From Schumannella sp. 10F1B-5-1 (lineage in GTDB: Bacteria > Actinomycetota > Actinomycetes > Actinomycetales > Microbacteriaceae): a stretch of DNA of 64,000 bases. The notes beneath the pieces are model-generated. The model did not search any database. It was given only the letters and a program-made list of their open reading frames with translations, and had not been told where the DNA came from. The stretch is from assembly GCF_006517535.1 (NCBI RefSeq), contig NZ_VHQH01000039.1, positions 146,777-210,776 on the forward strand, given 5' to 3'. Position numbers and translations under genes: made by a program. Below, in pieces: positions 33,430 to 41,981 of this stretch; position 1 is the first letter of the stretch, and each line of letters starts with the position of its first letter.

Positions 33430-34737
33430 TCAGGCCTCGCCGACGGCCGCGATCCGCGCGACCGCGGCGAGCGGGATGCCGATCCAGTCGGGGCGGTTGC
33501 CGGCCTCGTAGCTCACCTCGTAGACCGCCTTGTCGAGCTCGAGGGCGGCCAGCAGCTCGGTCGGCGCGGGGGCCGTGCCGACCTCGTCGGCGTACCCGGC
33601 GAGGAACGCCGCGCGCGCCGACTCGGCCCAGGCTCGGCCCGCGCCGCCGTGCGCGGCGGCGGCGTAGTCGAAGCTGCGCAGCATCCCGGCGACATCGCGC
33701 AGGGCCGGCTCGGGTCGGGTGCGCTCGGCCAACGTGCGCAGGGGCTCGCCCTCGAAGTCGATCAGCAGCCAGCGGCCATCGGGAGCGAGCAGCGCCTGTC
33801 CGAGGTGCAGGTCGCCGTGGATGCGCTGCAGCGGCCCCCAGGGAACGGAGGCCGCCGCGGCGTAGCGGCCGCGGATCGCGGCCAGATGCGGCGCGAGCTG
33901 CGGCGCGACGCGGGCCGCCGCCTCGAGTCGCGCGTCCCAGACCGCCATGAGCGCGGAGACGTCGTCGTCGCCCGCCTCGGTGACGCCCAGCTCGCGCGCG
34001 AGCACCGCGTGGGCTTCCGCGGTGACGCGGCCCAGGGCGCGAGCGGCCTCGGAGAAGTCGCTGCCGGAGGCCGCGGCGCGCGTCGCGTGCGCCCAGCCGT
34101 CGATCGCCCCGCTGACGAACTCCTGGGCGACCACCAGGTCGCCGCGGCCGAGGGCGCCGGCGGCGTCGGTCCACTCCGCCGCGAGCGCCCCGAAGAACCG
34201 CGGCACCACGGCCGACCCGGCGTCGCTGAGCGCCCGCTGCAGCTCGATCTCGGGGTTCTCGCCGTGGTGCACCACGCGGAACAGCTTGAGCACGAGGTCG
34301 ACGTCGCCGGCGCGCGGGATCACGAGCGAGGTGTTCGACTGCTCGCCGGCGAACACGACGGCGGGGGAGCGCGGAACGTCGCCGAGCGCGGCGCCGCCCG
34401 CGGAGAGCTGCGCCACGAGGGCCTCGGCGAAGGCCGGGTCGCGCGCGCCGTCGGCGAGGGCGACCCCGGGGGCGCGGGCCACGACGTGCTCGGTCGCGGT
34501 GGACGGCCGGGCGACGAGGCCGACCTGGTAGACGGGATGCCGTGGGTCCGCGTCGTCGGCGAGCAGCAGGGTCAGGGCGGCGGCGCCGTCCGGGTCGCTC
34601 GGGTGATCGATGCGGCTCACCTGGCGCAGCCGGGGCGTGGAGCCCTTCGCGGCGAACCAGCGCTGGGTGCGCATCCACTCGCCGAGCGCCGCCCAGGCGT
34701 GCGCGTCGAGCTCGGGTGCTGGCGTCGTGTCGCTCAC
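33430..34737 (-). CDS. mak: Maltokinase (maltose 1-phosphate forming)
   Basis: 435 residues. Phosphorylates maltose with ATP to maltose 1-phosphate, the donor for GlgE in alpha-glucan synthesis. Landmarks are the N-terminal cap motif RWFAAKG, ATP-site lysine in LVLKLFRVVHHGENPE, catalytic QRIHGDLHLGQ (about residue 305), LIDFEGEP, and DVAGMLRSFDYAA. It starts at GTG 34737 with a GGGAGGAGAAC Shine-Dalgarno. In many actinobacteria mak follows or is fused to treS; no treS or glgE is adjacent here, only the degenerate paralogue downstream. Confidence 0.85.
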   Translation of the reverse strand: MSDTTPAPELDAHAWAALGEWMRTQRWFAAKGSTPRLRQVSRIDHPSDPDGAAALTLLLADDADPRHPVYQVGLVARPSTATEHVVARAPGVALADGARDPAFAEALVAQLSAGGAALGDVPRSPAVVFAGEQSNTSLVIPRAGDVDLVLKLFRVVHHGENPEIELQRALSDAGSAVVPRFFGALAAEWTDAAGALGRGDLVVAQEFVSGAIDGWAHATRAAASGSDFSEAARALGRVTAEAHAVLARELGVTEAGDDDVSALMAVWDARLEAAARVAPQLAPHLAAIRGRYAAAASVPWGPLQRIHGDLHLGQALLAPDGRWLLIDFEGEPLRTLAERTRPEPALRDVAGMLRSFDYAAAAHGGAGRAWAESARAAFLAGYADEVGTAPAPTELLAALELDKAVYEVSYEAGNRPDWIGIPLAAVARIAAVGEA

Positions 34738-34872
34738 GTTCTCCTCCCGGCGTCGGCCCGGCGGCTGACGCGGCGACCTCCCCGGTTCGGGTGCCCCTCG
34801 TCGCGGGCGCCACCCGAAGACGGACGCGCGGGGCCCTGCCGGGCCCGCCTACCGTCATCGGCGGAGACCATC

Positions 34873-34992
34873 ATGACGACGATCGCACACATCGCCCTCG
34901 GCGACGACACCGCACCGGCACCGCTCAGCGGGCTCTGCGGTGAGCAGAGCGACCTGGGCGCGATGCTCGGGCTCGGCGACGACGAGCGCTGA
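34873..34992 (+). CDS. Candidate 39-residue small protein, divergent from maltokinase
   Basis: Starts at ATG 34873 with a GGAGA Shine-Dalgarno (34862-34866), downstream of a TACCGT box (34850-34855) and a perfect GGGCCC-TGCC-GGGCCC hairpin (34831-34846). The peptide is acidic with one Cys (LSGLCGEQSD) and two LGDD motifs (ALGDDTAPAP and GLGDDER), like a short leader-plus-core design, but no RiPP class is recognised and no modifying enzyme is adjacent. It is separated from mak by 135 bp and convergent with the phosphatase. The open frame could still be chance in such GC-rich DNA. Confidence 0.4.
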   Translation: MTTIAHIALGDDTAPAPLSGLCGEQSDLGAMLGLGDDER

Positions 34993-35009
34993 CCCGCGCG
35001 CCCGCGATC

Positions 35010-35684
35010 TCAGTCGAGATCGGCGAGCGGCTCGCCCATCGGATCGGCTCCGCGTGACGGGGGCGCGGCGACCGGCGACCCCGCCCAGTCGGTGATGATC
35101 CAGCCGTCGTCGGCGGAGCCCTCGACCGCGACCACGGCCGTGTTCGCGAGGGGCTGCCGCGCCGAGAAGTCCGCGGGCAGGTTGCGCGCACGCCGGGCGC
35201 ACCAGACCCGGATCGCCGCGCTGTGCGTGACCACGGCGACGGCGCCATGGAGTCCCGCCGTCCGGCGTTCGGCGTCGAGACGAGCCAGCGCCGCATCGAA
35301 TCGGGCGAGGAACTCCCGCCCGTCCGGTCCGCCCGGGATGCGCGGCGCGAGAGAGCCGTCGCTCCAGGCGTGCACGGTCGTCAGATAGCGCCCGATCGCG
35401 GCGCGGTCGTCGCGCCCCTGCAGAGCGCCGGCCTCGATCTCCTGCACGCCGTCGAGCAGGACGGGCCGGAGTCCGCGATCCCGCGCGAGCGGCTCGGCGG
35501 TCTCGCAGGTGCGGACCATCGACGAGCAGCGCACCTCATCCACCGGCTCCCCGGCGAGTGCGCGAGGCAGTGCGGCCGCCTGCTGTCGCCCGAGGTCCGT
35601 CAGCCCCGGCCCCGGCACGACCGCGTCGAGCACCCCGGCGACGTTGAGGGGGGTCTCGCCGTGACGGATCAGGAGCACGCGCAT
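35010..35684 (-). CDS. Histidine phosphatase family protein
   Basis: 224 residues. N-terminal catalytic RHGE (MRVLLIRHGETPLN, His8), CSSMVRTCETAEPLA, an EIEAGALQGRD acid region, and the second His in VVTHSAAIRVW place it in the phosphoglycerate-mutase-like branch. The C-terminal tail (SPVAAPPSRGADPMGEPLADLD) is extra. Broad-specificity phosphatases and PGM-like enzymes share these motifs, so the substrate is unknown. The start has TAAGCT 9 nt upstream. Confidence 0.85.
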   Translation of the reverse strand: MRVLLIRHGETPLNVAGVLDAVVPGPGLTDLGRQQAAALPRALAGEPVDEVRCSSMVRTCETAEPLARDRGLRPVLLDGVQEIEAGALQGRDDRAAIGRYLTTVHAWSDGSLAPRIPGGPDGREFLARFDAALARLDAERRTAGLHGAVAVVTHSAAIRVWCARRARNLPADFSARQPLANTAVVAVEGSADDGWIITDWAGSPVAAPPSRGADPMGEPLADLD

Positions 35685-35791
35685 GGTCTGACGAGCTTAG
35701 GCGGGCGGGCGGTGAGGGTACCGGGGCTGTCTGCTCGCCGTCGGCGCAGGCGTCGGTGTCGGTGTGGTGTCGGAGTCGCCACGAAGGCGGG

Positions 35792-36070
35792 TCAGCGCAC
35801 GGTGAAGCCCGCGTCGCCCTCGCGCACCGCTCGCTCCTCGACCGCGACGCCGTCGACGCGCGCCCAGGAGGGCCCCTCGGCGAGGAAGGCGCGCAGCTGG
35901 TCCAGCGCGGCCGGCGAGCCCTGCGCCTCCAGCTCGACGCTGCCGTCGGCGCGGTTGCGCACCCAGCCGGCGAGGCCGAGGCGCTCGGCCGTCTCGAGGG
36001 TCGCCCAGCGGAAGCCGACGCCCTGCACCCGCCCGGTCACGACCGCGTGGATGCGCGTGAGCCCGGTCAT
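35792..36070 (-). CDS. acyP: Acylphosphatase
   Basis: 92 residues, the normal family size. It has the signature GRVQGVGFRWAT (catalytic Arg) and GWVRNRADGSVELEAQG (catalytic Asn). It hydrolyses acyl phosphates such as carbamoyl phosphate and 1,3-bisphosphoglycerate in the cytoplasm. The ATG at 36070 follows TACCGT by 7 nt. It stands alone between DUF2510 protein C and the phosphatase gene. Confidence 0.93.
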   Translation of the reverse strand: MTGLTRIHAVVTGRVQGVGFRWATLETAERLGLAGWVRNRADGSVELEAQGSPAALDQLRAFLAEGPSWARVDGVAVEERAVREGDAGFTVR

Positions 36071-36098
36071 GCCGACGACGGTAGCCCGCGCATCCGGC

Positions 36099-37652
36099 TC
36101 AGGCCAGGCGCACCTGGAGCGTGAGCGCCCAGACCAGGATGTCGTGCTGGAAGAACCAGAGCAGCGCTGCGGTCGTGCCGACCGACACGAGCGGCATGAG
36201 CAGCGTGGTGACCGTGAACGGCAGCGTGCGGGCGCCCTGCTTGCGCAGCGTGTGCTGACGCGCGATCAGGTACCAGAACGGACCGAGCACGGCCCAGGCG
36301 GCACTCGCCTGCTCGGCCCAGCCCATCCCGCGCAGACGGCTGCGGTCGACGGCGGCGAACACGATCGGCGCGACGACGAGCAGCACGGGCAGGGCCAGGA
36401 GCGCGACGGCCAGATCGGGCAGCTCGACCGCGAAGCCGAGGGCGCCGATCGGCACGACCGTCGCGGCGACCGGCGCGAGCGCCAGCAGCACGGCCGAGGT
36501 CGTCACCGAGCCCGTCGGCATGAGCCCGCGCCACCAGTCGTTTGCCGGGCGCGAGGGGCCGACCGAGGGGGCGCTCGGGAGAGGGACGGGCATCGGCAGC
36601 GGCGGGAGCGCACTCGCCGGGGCCGGGAGCGGACTGCCGTCGGGCGCGAAGTCGGGATTGAATGCGGGCGCGGCCGGAGCAGCAGGTGCGGCGTCCGGAG
36701 CCGGGGCGGCAGCCGGAGCCGCGGGGGCGACCGCGACCGCGGCGGGCTGACGCGGCGCGATCGCGGCGACCTCGCGTCGGGCCGGCGGAGCGACAGCGGG
36801 CTCGCTGACGGTGATCGGGGATGCGGTGCTCGGCACGACGGGAGCCGTCTCCGGTGAGACGACGGGCGCGGCGGCCGGAGCCGGGGCCGCTTCCACCACC
36901 GGTGCCGGCGCCGTCATCGGGGCCGCGACGGCCCCCACGGCCCGTTTCGGCACCGCCGCGCGCGCCTCGGCGACCGGTGCGGCGCCGCCGGAAGGACCAG
37001 TCGTGGTCGCCGCCGGATCGAGCACGGCGGTGCCCGGCGTCGGGTCGGCGACGAGCTCGCCCGGCTGCGGGATGCGCGAGTAGTCGGGAGCGGCGCGCTC
37101 GGCCGCGGCCTCGGCGGAGGCGAGGAAGTCGGCGAAGCTGGGCAGGGCCGGGGGCGCGACGGCGACGTCGACGGGCCCGGGAGCGAAGACGGCGTCGGGC
37201 ACGGGGCCGAGCTGGGCGCGCGAGGTCGGCGGCGCGGCGACGGGAGCCGCCGACGGCGGGACGACCGCCTGCGGTTCACCGTGCCCCGCGCCGGCGTCGC
37301 CGGGAGCAGGATCGGGAGTGGATGCGACCGTCGGCGCCGCATCGGCGGGCGCCGGGTGCAGCGGCGTCACGCGCGCCAGCGGCTCGGCGGGTGCTTCGAC
37401 GCCCGAGGGGTCGGCGGTGCGCGCGGCCTCGCGAGCGGCCTGTCGGGCCGCACGCCGCGACGACGCGGCCGGGCGGCCGTCGTCGACGGAGTAGGCGCTG
37501 CCGAGCGGCGGCGCCACCGCGACGGGCGCGCCCGAGGGCTTGGGCATGGCGTTGTCGGTCCAGATGACGCCGTCCCACCACCGCAGGCCCGTGGCGTCGG
37601 TCGGATCGTCGTACCACCCGGCTCGCGGCCGTGCGCTCGCGATGTCGGTCAT
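36099..37652 (-). CDS. DUF2510 membrane protein C
   Basis: 517 residues. DUF2510 motif RAGWYDDPTDATGLRWWDG (about residues 10-28), then about 350 residues of extreme Ala/Pro/Val low complexity (for example APAPVVEAAPAPAAAPVV), and four hydrophobic helices in the last 130 residues. The linker resembles a cell-wall-spanning or flexible tether. The ATG at 37652 has GGGGGAA upstream. A TAGACT box and a CCCC-GAGA-GGGGGACAG element lie further upstream, giving a leader of about 50 nt. Function unknown. Confidence 0.75.
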   Translation of the reverse strand: MTDIASARPRAGWYDDPTDATGLRWWDGVIWTDNAMPKPSGAPVAVAPPLGSAYSVDDGRPAASSRRAARQAAREAARTADPSGVEAPAEPLARVTPLHPAPADAAPTVASTPDPAPGDAGAGHGEPQAVVPPSAAPVAAPPTSRAQLGPVPDAVFAPGPVDVAVAPPALPSFADFLASAEAAAERAAPDYSRIPQPGELVADPTPGTAVLDPAATTTGPSGGAAPVAEARAAVPKRAVGAVAAPMTAPAPVVEAAPAPAAAPVVSPETAPVVPSTASPITVSEPAVAPPARREVAAIAPRQPAAVAVAPAAPAAAPAPDAAPAAPAAPAFNPDFAPDGSPLPAPASALPPLPMPVPLPSAPSVGPSRPANDWWRGLMPTGSVTTSAVLLALAPVAATVVPIGALGFAVELPDLAVALLALPVLLVVAPIVFAAVDRSRLRGMGWAEQASAAWAVLGPFWYLIARQHTLRKQGARTLPFTVTTLLMPLVSVGTTAALLWFFQHDILVWALTLQVRLA

Positions 37653-37739
37653 GCCTGTTCCCCCAGCTCGTCCCCTGCGTCCCCCCTGGCCGCACGAGTA
37701 CCCCTGAAGTCTAGGAATCCGGGGCCTCCCACCGCCTCA

Positions 37740-37756
37740 CCCCGAGAGGGGGACAG
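37740..37756. promoter_or_regulatory. CCCC-GAGA-GGGGGACAG element upstream of DUF2510 gene C
   Basis: Perfect instance of the CCCC-N4-GGGGGACAG motif, 22 bp upstream (minus-strand sense) of the TAGACT box that appears to drive the DUF2510 gene at 37652. Identical in core to the copies at 33373-33389 and 39313-39329. A role as an operator is inferred from recurrence. Confidence 0.5.
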
Positions 37757-37821
37757 TGACGGGTGCTCACGGTCGGCGTGCGCGGAGAGGATGCCGACGC
37801 GCCCGCGCCGGGGGAGACGAC

Positions 37822-37857
37822 GATGGGCACCCGCGGAACGCATCCGGGGTGCCCATC
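37822..37857 (-). terminator. Hairpin terminator of the DUF2510 D/microprotein operon
   Basis: Perfect 11-nt arms GATGGGCACCC (37822-37832) and its complement (37847-37857) with a 14-nt loop, located 22 nt past the stop of the 49-residue DUF2510 gene on the minus strand. There is no T-tract, as is usual in high-GC actinobacteria. Confidence 0.65.
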
Positions 37858-37878
37858 GGGGTCAGAGCTGCTGGTGCC

Positions 37879-38028
37879 TCAGGCGCCGGCGGCGTCGCTG
37901 ACGACGCGGTCCGGCTTGGGGGCGGTGTGCGACGTCCAGTCGAGGCCGTTCCACCAGCGCACGAGGCTGCTGTCGTCGCGGTCCTCGTACCAGCCGGCCG
38001 GCACGACGCGGATCTCCTGGTCGCTCAT
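37879..38028 (-). CDS. Stand-alone DUF2510 microprotein, 49 aa
   Basis: The whole product is essentially one DUF2510 domain: MSDQEIRVVPAGWYEDRDD, SSLVRWWNGLDWTSHTAPKP and a 9-residue tail. It has no membrane segment, unlike the four large paralogues. The ATG at 38028 is 5 nt after the stop of DUF2510 protein D, so it is the second gene of that operon, followed by a hairpin terminator. The aromatic core (W-Y, R-W-W, W-T) is intact, arguing against a decaying fragment. A soluble competitor or adaptor for DUF2510 interactions is a plausible but unproven role. Confidence 0.7.
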   Translation of the reverse strand: MSDQEIRVVPAGWYEDRDDSSLVRWWNGLDWTSHTAPKPDRVVSDAAGA

Positions 38029-38033
38029 GGCGC

Positions 38034-39194
38034 TCAGCCCTGCGCGTCCTGGTCGAAGCTGTAGATGCCCCAGTTGTCGACCTGCCAGGTGAACCAGCCG
38101 TTCGCCCGCTGCAGGCTGACGTTGATGCCCCAGCCGATCGGGTCGGAGGCCTTGTTCTTGGCCTTGCAGATCATCCCGTCGCCGACGATCGTCGGAACCT
38201 CCTCGGGGCAGCTGACGATGATGTCGGCGCCGAAGGCCTTGGCGCTGGCCGTGATCGACTGCTCGGCCTGGTCGGCGAAGGCGCCGGGGGCGAGGGAGAT
38301 GATCAGGCCGGGAACCGCCACGACCGCGACCAGGTTGGCTGCGGCGAAGGCGAGGAGCCCGAGGATCGGGCCGAAGCCGCGACCCGTGCGACGCACGAGG
38401 GCGACGAAGCGGGCGATCAGGTAGACCGGGCCGCTGAGAACCGAGAAGGCCCAGTGCGCCGGGCGGTGGCCGCGGTCGCGCAGGATCTTCCAGTCGAAGA
38501 AGGCGAGCACGATCGAGCCGAGGTACGGCACGACCAGGCTGATGATCAGCTGCAGCGTGCCGCCGCTGTTCGAGACGAGGAAGAACATCGTCACGAGCAG
38601 CACGTAGAGCGGCGTCATGGCGATGACCCAGGCCGGTCCGGTCGAGGTCGAGCCCTTGGCGGTCGTCGCGGCGAGCGGCACGTCGGCATCGTCGGCGGCG
38701 GCCGGCACGAAGCTCTGCGACGCCTCGCTCACATGCGAGAAGGCGCTGCGGGATGCCGAGAGCGCGTCGCCGAGCAGGTCGTCGAAGCGGGTGTCGAGGT
38801 CGAAGGCCGGCGTGGTCGGCGCGTTCGACGGCACGAACTCGGCGAACTTCGCGGCGGGCGACAGCTCCTCCTCGACCATGGCCTCCTTGACCGGGGCCTC
38901 GAGCGAGAGCAGCGCCTCCTGGGTCGGCTTGGCCGGCTCCTCGGCGATCAGCGTCGCGCCGGCGTCGGTGGCCGGGGCCACGTCGTCGACGTCGGCGTAC
39001 GTCAGGCGCGCCTGCTGCGTGACGGTCTCCTGCGCGACCATGGGCTGACGCGCGTCGGAGGTGTACTCCGTCCACGCGTGGTTGTCCCACCAGCGCAGCT
39101 GCGGCAGTCCGAGCGGGTCGGGATACCACCCCGCCGGAACGCGAACATCTCCCTCAGCCACAGATACGCTCCCCTTCGCGTCATCGTCCTGCAC
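38034..39194 (-). CDS. DUF2510 membrane protein D with extracytoplasmic C-terminal domain
   Basis: 386 residues: DUF2510 motif AGWYPDPLGLPQLRWWDNHAW (about residues 21-41), acidic linker to about 170, five hydrophobic helices, then a C-terminal domain. That domain has two Cys (VSCPEEVPTIVGDGMICKAK) reminiscent of DUF4333-type extracellular domains (CP...VG...C). The disulfide-type Cys pair implies an outside location. A long leader with two GGGGGACAG elements separates it from the helicase. It is the first gene of an operon with the 49-residue microprotein. Confidence 0.75.
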   Translation of the reverse strand: MQDDDAKGSVSVAEGDVRVPAGWYPDPLGLPQLRWWDNHAWTEYTSDARQPMVAQETVTQQARLTYADVDDVAPATDAGATLIAEEPAKPTQEALLSLEAPVKEAMVEEELSPAAKFAEFVPSNAPTTPAFDLDTRFDDLLGDALSASRSAFSHVSEASQSFVPAAADDADVPLAATTAKGSTSTGPAWVIAMTPLYVLLVTMFFLVSNSGGTLQLIISLVVPYLGSIVLAFFDWKILRDRGHRPAHWAFSVLSGPVYLIARFVALVRRTGRGFGPILGLLAFAAANLVAVVAVPGLIISLAPGAFADQAEQSITASAKAFGADIIVSCPEEVPTIVGDGMICKAKNKASDPIGWGINVSLQRANGWFTWQVDNWGIYSFDQDAQG

Positions 39195-39312
39195 GGACCG
39201 CGCCCGTCAGGTGTGTCGACGGGCGGCGCCCGTCGCGGACTGAACCCGATCAGTCCTTATGGATGTGGAGTCTAGGGGCGGGCTGTGCGCTCGGGAACGG
39301 GGGATGCACGCC

Positions 39313-39361
39313 CCATGCGGGGGACAGCGTGCCCCCATTTCGCGGGCGTCGGGGGACAGCC
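39313..39361. promoter_or_regulatory. Two GGGGGACAG elements between divergent DUF2510 D and Ski2-like helicase genes
   Basis: CCCC-ATGC-GGGGGACAG at 39313-39329 and a second GGGGGACAG at 39353-39361, spaced 32 nt apart (about three helical turns). Minus-strand sense leads to a CCCTAGACT box before DUF2510 D. Plus-strand sense leads to CAGACT (39432-39437) before the helicase. The pair could control either or both genes. Confidence 0.5.
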
Positions 39362-39443
39362 TGACGCCGCCGGCGACGAGCCGGGAACCCCGTCCGATGA
39401 GCGCGGACGACCGAGCGTCGCCGGGGTGCGGCAGACTCGACAC

Positions 39444-41954
39444 GTGCTCTCGGACCTGCTGACCGGCCCCTGGGATCCCGACGACTTCGCCGAGGGATTC
39501 GCCTCGTGGGCCGCCGGTCGCGGTCTCGCGCTCTATCCCGCGCAGGAGGACGCGCTGCTCGAGCTCCTGCTCGATCGGCACCTGGTCCTCAGCACGCCGA
39601 CCGGCACGGGCAAGTCGCTCGTCGCGATCGCGGCCCACGCGATCGATCTCGCCCAGGAACGTCGCTCGGTCTACACCGCGCCGATCAAGGCGCTCGTGAG
39701 CGAGAAGTTCTTCGCGCTCGTCGAGCTGTTCGGCGCCGAGCGGGTCGGGATGATCACGGGCGACACGCGGGTCAACCCGGATGCGCCCATCCTGTGCTGC
39801 ACGGCCGAGATCGTCGCGAACGCGGCACTGCGGCAGGGGGCCGACGCGCCCTTCGACACGATCGTGATGGACGAGTTCCACTTCTACGCCGACCCCGAGC
39901 GCGGCTGGGCCTGGCAGGTGCCGCTCATCACGCTGACGCGGGCGCGCTTCGTGCTCATGTCGGCGACGCTCGGCGACGTCGGCGCGATCGCGGGCGACCT
40001 CGAGCGGCGCAGCGGCCGCGAGGTCGGCCTGGTGACCGGCGTCGAGCGCCCCGTGCCGCTCGACTTCCGCTACGAGCTGACGCCCGTGCAGGAGGAGGTC
40101 GAGTCGCTGCTCGCCGACGGCCTGGCGCCGGCGTATCTGGTGCACTTCTCGCAGGCGGCGGCCGTCGAGCGCGCTCAGGCACTGGCGAGCGTGCGCGTCG
40201 CCGATCGAGCGCATCGGGATCGCATCGGCGAGGCCATCGCCGGGTTCCGCTTCGCCCCGGGCTTCGGCGCCAGCCTCAATCGGCTGATCCGCGCGGGCAT
40301 CGGCGTGCACCACGCGGGCATGCTGCCGAAGTACCGCCGCCTCGTCGAGACGCTCGCGCAGGAGGGCCTGCTGAAGGTGATCTGCGGCACCGACACGCTC
40401 GGTGTGGGGATCAACGTGCCTATCCGCACGGTACTGCTGACGGCGCTGACCAAGTTCGACGGCACCCGGATGCGGCAGCTGAGCGCGCGCGAGTTCCATC
40501 AGATCGCGGGGCGGGCGGGCCGGGCCGGCTACGACACGGCCGGCGAGGTGGTCGTGCTCGCCCCGGAGCACGAGATCGAGAACGCCAAGGCCGCGGCGAA
40601 GGCGGCGGCGAATCCCGCCAAGGCGAAGAAGATCGTGCGCAAGAAGGCTCCCGACGGCTTCGTCAGCTGGGGTCCGGGCAGCCTCGATCGCCTGCGCGCG
40701 GCGGAGCCGGAGGCGCTGCAGAGCTCGATGGCGATCACCGCCGCGATGCTCATCAACGTGATCGCCCGGGGGAGCGACGACGGTCGCGGCGTGTTCGACG
40801 ACGTGCGCGCGCTCGTGCTCGACAATCACGAGCCTCCCGAGCGGCAGCGGGCGCTCGCGCGCCGTGCTCTCGGCATCTACCGCACGCTGCGCGCCTCGGA
40901 GGTCGTCGCGCAGGAGGGCGGCGGCTTCGACGGCACCGCGCGCATCCGGCTCACGGTCGACCTGCAGCCCGACTTCACGCTGAACCAGCCGCTGTCGCCG
41001 TTCGCCCTCGCGGTGCTCGAGCTGCTCGAGATGGACGCGCCCGGCTACGCGCTCGACGTGGTCAGCGTGATCGAGGCGACCCTCGACGACCCCCGCGCGA
41101 TCCTCTCGCAGCAGCAGTTCCGGGCGCGCGGCGAGGCGGTCGCGGCCATGAAGGCCGAGGGCATCGAGTACGAGGAGCGCATGGAGCTGCTCGAGCAGAT
41201 CACCTGGCCGATGCCGCTCGAGCAGCTGCTCGGCGAGGCGTTCGAGGTGTTCTCGTCGTCGCAGCCCTGGGTACGCGACTTCGCCGTGTCACCCAAGTCG
41301 GTCGTGCGCGACCTCTGGGAACGGGGCATGTCCTTCCCGGAGTACGTCGCATTCCACCAGCTCGGCCGCAGCGAGGGACTCGTGCTGCGCTACCTCTCGG
41401 ATGCCTACCGGGCGCTGCGCCAGACGGTGCCCGAGGAGGCGAAGACGGACGAGGTTCACGAGCTCATCGACTGGCTCGGTGAGCTCGTGCGGCAGGTCGA
41501 CTCCTCGCTCGTCGACGAATGGCGGGAGCTGATGGAACCCGGCGTCGCCGTGGCGACGACCGCGACGGCCGAGCCCGTCCGTCCGCCGGCGCCGGCGAGC
41601 GTCGTGCAGAACCGCCGCGCGTTCACGGCCATGGTGCGCAACGCGCTGTGGCGCCGCATCCAGCTCGCGGCGCGTCAGGCCGACGACGAGCTCGTCGCGC
41701 TCGGCGATGCGGTGGACTGGCCGGCGGGTCTCGACGCCTACTTCGACGAGCACGACGCGATCGGGATCGACGCCGACGCGCGATCGTCGGCGATGATCCA
41801 CATCGACGAGGAGGCCGACGTCTGGCGGGTGCGGCAGACCCTCGCCGATCCGGTGGGCGACCACGATTGGATCCTGCGGGCCGAGGTCGACCTCGGCGAG
41901 TCGGCGGCCGCAGGACTGGCGGTCGTGCGCGTCACGGCGTTCGAGCGGCTCTGA
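39444..41954 (+). CDS. Ski2-like DEAD/DEAH helicase with DUF3516 C-terminal domain
   Basis: 836 residues. Motifs: LSTPTGTGKSLVAIA (Walker A, about residue 51), IVMDEFHFYADPERGW (DEFH, about 141), MSATLGD (motif III), GVHHAGMLPKYRRLVE, and HQIAGRAGRAGYD (motif VI, about 353). The C-terminal half matches the actinobacterial DUF3516 extension. Family members are putative RNA helicases related to Mtr4/Dob1; targets are unknown. Start GTG 39444 lies 6 nt after CAGACT, fitting the leaderless pattern; GTG 39426 is an in-frame alternative but lies upstream of that box. Confidence 0.85.
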   Translation: MLSDLLTGPWDPDDFAEGFASWAAGRGLALYPAQEDALLELLLDRHLVLSTPTGTGKSLVAIAAHAIDLAQERRSVYTAPIKALVSEKFFALVELFGAERVGMITGDTRVNPDAPILCCTAEIVANAALRQGADAPFDTIVMDEFHFYADPERGWAWQVPLITLTRARFVLMSATLGDVGAIAGDLERRSGREVGLVTGVERPVPLDFRYELTPVQEEVESLLADGLAPAYLVHFSQAAAVERAQALASVRVADRAHRDRIGEAIAGFRFAPGFGASLNRLIRAGIGVHHAGMLPKYRRLVETLAQEGLLKVICGTDTLGVGINVPIRTVLLTALTKFDGTRMRQLSAREFHQIAGRAGRAGYDTAGEVVVLAPEHEIENAKAAAKAAANPAKAKKIVRKKAPDGFVSWGPGSLDRLRAAEPEALQSSMAITAAMLINVIARGSDDGRGVFDDVRALVLDNHEPPERQRALARRALGIYRTLRASEVVAQEGGGFDGTARIRLTVDLQPDFTLNQPLSPFALAVLELLEMDAPGYALDVVSVIEATLDDPRAILSQQQFRARGEAVAAMKAEGIEYEERMELLEQITWPMPLEQLLGEAFEVFSSSQPWVRDFAVSPKSVVRDLWERGMSFPEYVAFHQLGRSEGLVLRYLSDAYRALRQTVPEEAKTDEVHELIDWLGELVRQVDSSLVDEWRELMEPGVAVATTATAEPVRPPAPASVVQNRRAFTAMVRNALWRRIQLAARQADDELVALGDAVDWPAGLDAYFDEHDAIGIDADARSSAMIHIDEEADVWRVRQTLADPVGDHDWILRAEVDLGESAAAGLAVVRVTAFERL

Positions 41955-41981
41955 GGGCGGCGCCGAGATCGTCAGCGCGGC

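Noticed and set aside
35685..35791. GTCGGTGT microsatellite-like run as a regulatory repeat
   Set aside because: Only three imperfect copies; too little to separate from chance in this composition.
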